From CAYWFU01 sp964457585 (GTDB lineage Bacteria > JACRDZ01), in contig CAYWFU010000015.1 in the NCBI GenBank assembly GCA_964457585.1, positions 1 to 49,355 on the forward strand: a stretch of DNA of 49,355 bases, in the 5' to 3' direction. The notes under the pieces were generated by a model, which was not told where the DNA came from, made no database searches, and saw only the letters and a list, made by a program, of their open reading frames with translations. Shown piece by piece: positions 45,205 to 49,355 of the stretch (its first letter is position 1; each line of letters begins with the position of its first letter). The position numbers and the translations under genes are program-made.

Positions 45205-46560
45205 TTATATATATACCCAGAGGGATATAATTTTCCCCAAATCTCCAGCAGATGATAATAAATTCCCTTTTTGATCAACAAGATTTAATGGGGTTTGAAT
45301 TCTGGCTATTTCCATATTTGAGTTAATTATTCTTCCTTTTTCTTTACATAAAATAAGATATTCATTTTCATTTTTGCAATCTTTTATCTGATAAGTTGAT
45401 TTTATGAATGTTAATTTATTATTAGCTGAATTATAAATACCGGGTTTTAAATCTGCTTTAATTTCAATCGGATTATCTTCAAGATTATGAAGGATAAGTT
45501 GAGAACCTTTTATATCATTACTATAATTAAAAGATAAATCCTTTAAATTTATACTATCAATTTTATTGGTAAATTCAAGCAAATGAATTGCTGAAAGAGG
45601 GATTTCATTCGAATTAATCTGCAATTGCGTAAAAAATGGTATGGAATTAACAAGTCTTGCATTATTTTCAATAAAATAAATTTTATCATTTTGTGTAACA
45701 ATTAAATCCAGCCCAAATATTCCCCTGTAATTTTTTCCCCTCATATATTCACCAACTTTAAATGTTGATTCCCTAATATCATCTGCAGGGATAGGTAAGT
45801 CACCCCATTGATTGCCAGTTGCGCCTGCTTTATTTTTTGTACATTCAGAGATACCGGTAATCTGCAGGAAAGGGCTTGATACGATAGTTCCATGAGATGT
45901 AACACACGCATTAATTGTTATAGTTAACCCTTCGATAAATTCTGATATTTTCACTTCACGTTCAATAATACGCGGCAATATTTTTATCAAATCCTGTTCA
46001 GTACTAATTATATAAGTATGAGCACCGGCAAAACCTTTTGCAAGCTGTATTACAAATTTTTTCCCAAGTTCATTTGAAATTGTTTTATAATCTAAATTTG
46101 TTTTATCTGCTTTAATTATTTTATTTTTTGGAGAATTAAGTCCCAATTCCTGAAAATATTTAGCTGATTTTAATTTGTTTTCAAAATAACGGCCATTTTC
46201 TGATTGAGCTGCACAGATTTCCCAATTATTTTCATGTGCGCTTAATTCAAGGGAAGCGGAATTTTTAAAAACTAAAATTTTCTTTTTACCTTTTAAAGAA
46301 TTTACATAATTAATAATTTCCGGGAATTCTGTAAGATTAGCAGAATTTCTAAAAGTCTGATTTTTATTATTTGCAGATTCTTCCAATGTAAATACATTTG
46401 TATTTTTACGCACTAAATCAACAAGAGGATTATAATCAAAAGTTGCAATATTATAATTTTTTAAAAAAAATTCAGGACCTGTACCTTGATAAACATCATT
46501 TGCAAGGTATATAAAACTATAATTTTCACATAATTTTTCAAAAATTTTTGTATATTCCAT
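45205..46560 (-). CDS. ATP-grasp domain ligase
   Basis: A protein of 451 residues of the ATP-grasp (carboxylate-amine/thiol ligase-like) superfamily. The central nucleotide-binding region includes FVIQLAKGFAGAHTYII (the lysine and Gly-rich loop), ISEFIEGLTITINACV, and the metal-binding strand GIFGLDLIVTQNDKIYFIENNARL near 305-328, where D, E and N residues coordinate magnesium. No pathway partner is adjacent. The C-terminal 120 residues are beta-rich and not recognised. It starts at ATG 46560, about 28 bases after a small toxin-antitoxin remnant on the same strand, and converges with the glycosidase gene. Confidence 0.87.
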   Translation of the reverse strand: MEYTKIFEKLCENYSFIYLANDVYQGTGPEFFLKNYNIATFDYNPLVDLVRKNTNVFTLEESANNKNQTFRNSANLTEFPEIINYVNSLKGKKKILVFKNSASLELSAHENNWEICAAQSENGRYFENKLKSAKYFQELGLNSPKNKIIKADKTNLDYKTISNELGKKFVIQLAKGFAGAHTYIISTEQDLIKILPRIIEREVKISEFIEGLTITINACVTSHGTIVSSPFLQITGISECTKNKAGATGNQWGDLPIPADDIRESTFKVGEYMRGKNYRGIFGLDLIVTQNDKIYFIENNARLVNSIPFFTQLQINSNEIPLSAIHLLEFTNKIDSINLKDLSFNYSNDIKGSQLILHNLEDNPIEIKADLKPGIYNSANNKLTFIKSTYQIKDCKNENEYLILCKEKGRIINSNMEIARIQTPLNLVDQKGNLLSSAGDLGKIISLWVYI

Positions 46561-46587
46561 ATCACTAACCCCAATGTTGCTAAAACA

Positions 46588-46755
46588 TCAACTACCAAGT
46601 AAACATTTTTTAATGTAACCTTTAATTAAAGCCTGATAAGGAACATTAATCTCATATAATCTCTTTTCCTTATTTTCAACCCCATGCTTGTCCCAATTTT
46701 TATCAATATTCCCTTTATCCCAAACAAATTCTTTTGATCCATTATCTGTCTTCAT
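46588..46755 (-). pseudogene. 55-residue BrnT-antitoxin fusion scar
   Basis: The first half (EFVWDKGNIDKNWDKHGVEN) matches the start of BrnT-type toxins, which begin with a WD..K...N..KHGV pattern. The second half (INVPYQALIKGYIKKCLLG) matches the C-terminal VPYQ.LI...I.K motif of BrnA/CopG-like antitoxins. A single internal deletion fusing the toxin head to the antitoxin tail would explain it. A full BrnT is about 90 residues. The promoter and a palindromic operator-like site remain upstream. It is probably non-functional. The fusion reading is inference. Confidence 0.45.
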
Positions 46756-46761
46756 GTTTAT

Positions 46762-46790
46762 ATTGTATATACTAGATTATACACTGTCAA
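46762..46790 (-). promoter_or_regulatory. predicted promoter and operator-like palindrome of the toxin-antitoxin remnant
   Basis: Minus strand: TTGACA, 17 bp, TACAAT. The predicted start point falls on the ATG at 46755. An imperfect palindrome of 20 bp (46765-46784, GTGTATA..TATATAC on the minus strand) fills the spacer, as expected for an autoregulated toxin-antitoxin promoter. Confidence 0.45.
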
Positions 46791-46880
46791 GAAAAAATTC
46801 ATGCTCAATATCATGTCAGCAAACTTCTTGATATGATAGACATTCATTTCAACTTGACTACAATTTTTTTGGAGCATATA

Positions 46881-46922
46881 ATGTTTCAATTAAAAGAAAT
46901 TATACTACAACTGGGTAAATAG
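46881..46922 (+). other. 13-codon frame with a good ribosome site
   Basis: TTGGAG stands 6 bases before an ATG; the frame reads MFQLKEIILQLGK and stops at the left edge of the repeat at 46924. It could be the surviving head of a gene truncated when the repeat region formed. The predicted product is too short to judge. Confidence 0.25.
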
Positions 46923-46923
46923 C

Positions 46924-47042
46924 ATTGACAATTGGCAATTGAGCATTGAGAATTGAGCATTGAGGTTTAAATCCTTTGGCGTTATTAATATAAATTGAAT
47001 TATAATGCTCAATTGTCAATGCTCAATGCTCAATCGTCAATG
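46924..47042. repeat. CAATTGAGCATTGA iterated inverted repeat
   Basis: The left arm carries TTGACAATTGGCAATTGAGC, ATTGAGAATTGAGCATTGAG. The right arm carries AATGCTCAATTGTCAATGCTC and AATGCTCAATCGTCAATG-type words complementary to it. About 40 AT-rich bases separate the arms. It can form a long imperfect hairpin. Confidence 0.6.
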
Positions 47043-47086
47043 AAATATTTGCAAATTTCAAGCATTTTCAGACTTGTGGGTAATAG

Positions 47087-47452
47087 TTAGGGTGAATCCC
47101 TGCGAATAGCCACTTGAATACCATTTACATAAATTTTTCTTGTACCACTGGACTGATCATAAACCGCTGCCACATGATTCCATATATTGAGTTTAAGTAC
47201 ATCTTGTGGTGTGTCAAAATTGTGAAATTCATTATCGTTTTGATGTGTTATATCTGCAATCGCGAACCTGAGCTTGAGTCCAGGTAAAGTATGAAAACTA
47301 TATGTCCGCTTATCAACCCAATCACCAAAATCGCCCCATTTAGCTACAATTTGACCTAAAATATCCGAGATAGGGAAAATCCAAGCATCAATGGAAAAAC
47401 TTCCTGAGGGATTCAGGTTTGGGGAGATTGTTACCTTCACATAATCATCCAA
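47087..47452 (-). pseudogene. LamG-type lectin domain fragment
   Basis: 121 residues of a concanavalin A-like/LamG domain (DDYVKVTISPNLNPSGSFSI, LKLNIWNHVAAVYDQ, RKIYVNGIQVA). There is no signal peptide; the TTG start has no ribosome site, and both ends stop short of the domain boundaries. Such domains normally form part of large secreted proteins. This is a fragment left after loss of the rest of the gene. Confidence 0.65.
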
Positions 47453-47530
47453 ATATTATGTTATATAACGCTTATTCATCAATCTAATATGAAATCAAAA
47501 TGATTTCGTATCAATGCATCTATAGCATTA

Positions 47531-48145
47531 TTATATTTCTGTTGAAATAGCAGTCAAATATTTCTTAATTACCTTGTCATCAACCTTTTTCAAAACATAT
47601 TCTATTTCTTCACTAAAATCTACATCATCAAAATAAGCAAGCTGCTCTCTGAAAAGTTTTTCGTTAAAAGCCCCTTCAAAAATTTTTTCTGCTGTTTTAG
47701 ATATTTCCTTTATTGTAAATAAACCTTTTAATATGAAGTAAAGATCAACGTAATCTTTCCATTTGCTTCTTCTACCTAGAGAATATGCTTTCATTGCTGA
47801 AAGAGTTAAAACGTCTGGCATGGTGATAATTTTGTCTAAGTTTAGCGGTGATTTTATTTTGAATGGATATTCTAAAAAAGTTACCTTTACTCCATTAATA
47901 ATTACTGTTAATTCTTCTCGGCTTTCTTCAATTGTTGCATCAATCGTATATTTTTTTTGTTTAATAATATTAACTATTTTTTTTGTATTAATAGGTTTAT
48001 TAATAAAAAGATCGAAGTCTATTGATCGTCTATGCCCCATTTGAAGTGCAATTGCAGTTCCGCCTGCAAGATAGAAGTCTTGATAAAATTGTTTAATAAG
48101 AGGTAACAATTTCTTTTGATTATTGTTCAGCACTTCTTTGAACAT
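47531..48145 (-). CDS. AbiEii/AbiGii-type nucleotidyltransferase toxin
   Basis: A protein of 204 residues of the nucleotidyl-transferase AbiEii toxin family. The active-site region is FYLAGGTAIALQMGHRRSIDFDLFI, with the Gly pair and the SxDxD equivalent at about 29-52; MKAYSLGRRSKWKDYVDLYFI is the conserved downstream helix with K-K/R-DxxDL. Such toxins transfer nucleotides to tRNA or other targets and act in phage defence. Its start lies 26 bases inside the upstream antitoxin-like gene. It is somewhat shorter than AbiEii itself, as many single-domain members are. Confidence 0.88.
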   Translation of the reverse strand: MFKEVLNNNQKKLLPLIKQFYQDFYLAGGTAIALQMGHRRSIDFDLFINKPINTKKIVNIIKQKKYTIDATIEESREELTVIINGVKVTFLEYPFKIKSPLNLDKIITMPDVLTLSAMKAYSLGRRSKWKDYVDLYFILKGLFTIKEISKTAEKIFEGAFNEKLFREQLAYFDDVDFSEEIEYVLKKVDDKVIKKYLTAISTEI

Positions 48146-48410
48146 GTTTCAGATGCCTTTCAAAAAAAAGCCTGAAATAGTTTTCAGTTTTTTTACTATA
48201 ATTTTTACGTTTCAATGCAGTTTGCTTATAAAATATTTGTGCTGTTTTTTTCATACCTAATATATCTAAAAGTTTTAAAAAATCATCAAAGTCCCCTCTA
48301 TTAAGAACAGCCTCAACAATACTTTCTTCGCTTAAATTATCAACATTTTTTACATACCAGAATAGGTAGGGTTTTGCTTTAATTATATTTAAAAGAGATT
48401 TATTTTTCAT
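48120..48410 (-). CDS. antitoxin-like protein paired with the AbiEii toxin
   Basis: 96 residues from ATG 48410, chosen because AAAGGA lies 8 bases upstream. A longer frame to 48551 exists, but without a ribosome site. Motifs are KPYLFWYVKNVDNLSEESIVEAVLNRGD, resembling the DUF6922-type proteins found with nucleotidyltransferase toxins. It is helix-rich and basic at the C-terminus. It overlaps the toxin gene by 26 bases, the standard antitoxin-first arrangement. Confidence 0.75.
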   Translation of the reverse strand: MKNKSLLNIIKAKPYLFWYVKNVDNLSEESIVEAVLNRGDFDDFLKLLDILGMKKTAQIFYKQTALKRKNYSKKTENYFRLFFERHLKHVQRSAEQ

Positions 48411-48438
48411 CGTATTTCCTTTGATTGTAAGTAATATT

Positions 48439-48467
48439 ATAATAGCATAAAACAGGGTATTATTCAA
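48439..48467 (-). promoter_or_regulatory. predicted promoter of the AbiEii toxin-antitoxin pair
   Basis: Minus strand: TTGAAT, 17 bp, TATTAT, about 28 bases upstream of the antitoxin ATG, which has its own AAAGGA site. Confidence 0.4.
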
Positions 48468-48609
48468 TAGACTTTTGCGCTGGTCTTGGAAAATATAGCT
48501 TGACATATTATTAAAAAAATTAATATAATTCAAATGTAAAATAGATAACAAAAAATTATATAATGCCTTTACAGAAAATTAAAAAAATATGGATTAGTAG
48601 CCATAAAAG

Positions 48610-48783
48610 TTGAATGAAAAAGAACGATTTGAAATATTTTTAGAAGATATAAATACTATCCTGAACGATATAATAAAAAGTCAGTCAATAATGTTAAATA
48701 AAATAGAAAAATTACATCAATCACTTGAGGATATGTTTGAAACATTAAGCAAAAGAATAATGGAACGTAGCACATCAATTTGA
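48610..48783 (+). CDS. small coiled-coil protein, paralogue of the next gene
   Basis: A 57-residue frame beginning at a TTG directly after an in-frame stop, without a clear ribosome site. NEKERFEIFLEDI and NKIEKLHQSL align with KKDRFEILLEEM and NKIEGVQNEL of the next gene. It is probably a truncated duplicate. It is predicted wholly helical, with no signal peptide. Expression is doubtful. Confidence 0.4.
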   Translation: MNEKERFEIFLEDINTILNDIIKSQSIMLNKIEKLHQSLEDMFETLSKRIMERSTSI

Positions 48784-48801
48784 CAAGGAGATGATATAAA
48801 A

Positions 48802-49215
48802 ATGGCAAGCAAAAAAGATCGATTTGAAATATTGCTGGAAGAGATGCGGAGTAACTCCAAGGCTATTGCAGAAGGGCATGGAATCCTGGTAAATAAAATA
48901 GAAGGAGTACAAAATGAACTTCGAGAGACAAAAAAAGAATTAAATGAAAAAATAATATGGAGTAACAGAGCGCTGCATGAGAAGATAGATGGAGTAGAAA
49001 CTAAACTAACTAATGAAATTAATAAAGTGAAAGCAGAAGTAGCAGAAGTGAAAGCAGAAGTAGCAGAAGTGAAAGCAGAATTCAGGCAAGAAATAAATGA
49101 TGTAAAAAAAGGAATAACTAAAATCGATACCAAACTCACACATGTTCTTGATCGACAGGATATACAGGAAGCAAAAATAGAGAAAGTGTATCAAAAAGTA
49201 TTTATTAAAAATTAA
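48802..49215 (+). CDS. coiled-coil protein with 21-bp repeat
   Basis: A 137-residue protein, nearly all coiled coil, rich in Lys and Glu. A 21-bp unit encoding VKAEVAE is repeated twice plus a partial copy (49027-49080), a repeat that could change coil length by slippage. The conserved N-terminal block RFEILLEEMRSNSKAIAEGH recurs in related proteins I recall beside toxin or nucleotidyltransferase genes in uncultured bacteria. ACAAGGAG precedes the ATG. The adjacent, divergently oriented toxin-antitoxin pair may be a functional neighbour. Confidence 0.7.
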   Translation: MASKKDRFEILLEEMRSNSKAIAEGHGILVNKIEGVQNELRETKKELNEKIIWSNRALHEKIDGVETKLTNEINKVKAEVAEVKAEVAEVKAEFRQEINDVKKGITKIDTKLTHVLDRQDIQEAKIEKVYQKVFIKN

Positions 49216-49355
49216 TTTTGAAATTCAAATTCAATTTACAAAACAGTTTCCTTTTAAAAAAGTTTGATAAACAACTTTAGTTACTTAAGAAATCAGTTGC
49301 CATAAGAAAAATATTTTGAGAAAATCAATTAATGAAATAACAAGATAACTAATAA
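49216..49355. other. right edge, no gene recognised
   Basis: The last 140 bases are AT-rich. I saw no start codon with a ribosome site, no repeat shared with the rest of the window and no terminator hairpin. Confidence 0.4.

Noticed and set aside
1..49355. tRNA, rRNA or other structured RNA genes
   Set aside because: I found no cloverleaf-like segment ending in CCA or rRNA-like conserved sequence by reading the gaps; short tRNAs cannot be fully excluded without a covariance search.

Overview
The window looks like part of a metagenome-assembled genome from an uncultured, AT-rich bacterium with a Gram-negative-type envelope. The evidence is a Wza-like outer-membrane export protein, an STN-type secretin/TonB plug domain, many Sec signal peptides and a 100-N scaffold gap. 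I cannot assign a phylum from sequence alone. Degenerate CFI-box-like C-termini, SBBP/HYDIN/FG-GAP surface proteins and many short palindromic repeats recall several candidate phyla (Elusimicrobia-, Firestonebacteria- or Desantisbacteria-like), but that is only an impression.

Layout. (1) 1-780: a decayed insertion-sequence zone. A transposase core is interrupted by an in-frame palindromic insertion, followed by another fragment. (2) 825-7719: housekeeping. A GAF/HD-GYP signalling protein and an LPG-synthase-like membrane protein precede a compact minus-strand operon metK-apt-L,D-transpeptidase-small membrane protein-gatB. (3) 7891-12636: two tiny membrane proteins, a polyprenyl-type GT2 glycosyltransferase, a SPASM radical-SAM protein, an STN-plus-HEAT secreted protein and a membrane-anchored coiled coil. 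(4) 12729-16409: a 1226-residue SBBP/HYDIN surface protein, divergent from the next block.

(5) 16529-45173: a large exopolysaccharide/cell-surface locus, almost entirely on the plus strand. It holds an OPX export protein, a Wzz/GumC co-polymerase, a CpsD-like ATPase lacking the Walker A lysine, ATP sulfurylase CysD/CysN, three alkaline-phosphatase-superfamily proteins, a Wzx flippase, a family-5 nucleotidyltransferase, a Wzy-like polymerase and two glycosyltransferases. Four large secreted proteins are interleaved: a BNR/sortilin propeller, a subtilase with an inserted domain, an FG-GAP/UnbV protein and a glycoside-hydrolase-like protein. Together they could build, activate (sulfation is suggested by CysDN), export and remodel a surface polymer. 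No initiating sugar-phosphate transferase, APS kinase or sulfotransferase was recognised here.

(6) 45205-49355: an ATP-grasp ligase, then an accessory zone with a toxin-antitoxin scar, a LamG fragment, an intact-looking AbiEii-type toxin-antitoxin pair and two related coiled-coil proteins.

The most unusual non-genic signal is a set of short repeats in the intergenic gaps. Several sequence families share one architecture: a short motif iterated on a left arm, an AT-rich spacer, and complementary iterations on a right arm. Related repeats also lie in frame inside two coding regions. A second recurring pattern is promoters whose predicted start point falls at or within a base or two of the ATG of genes lacking a Shine-Dalgarno sequence. 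The N gap is an assembly artefact: the two contig ends carry the same 55 bases.
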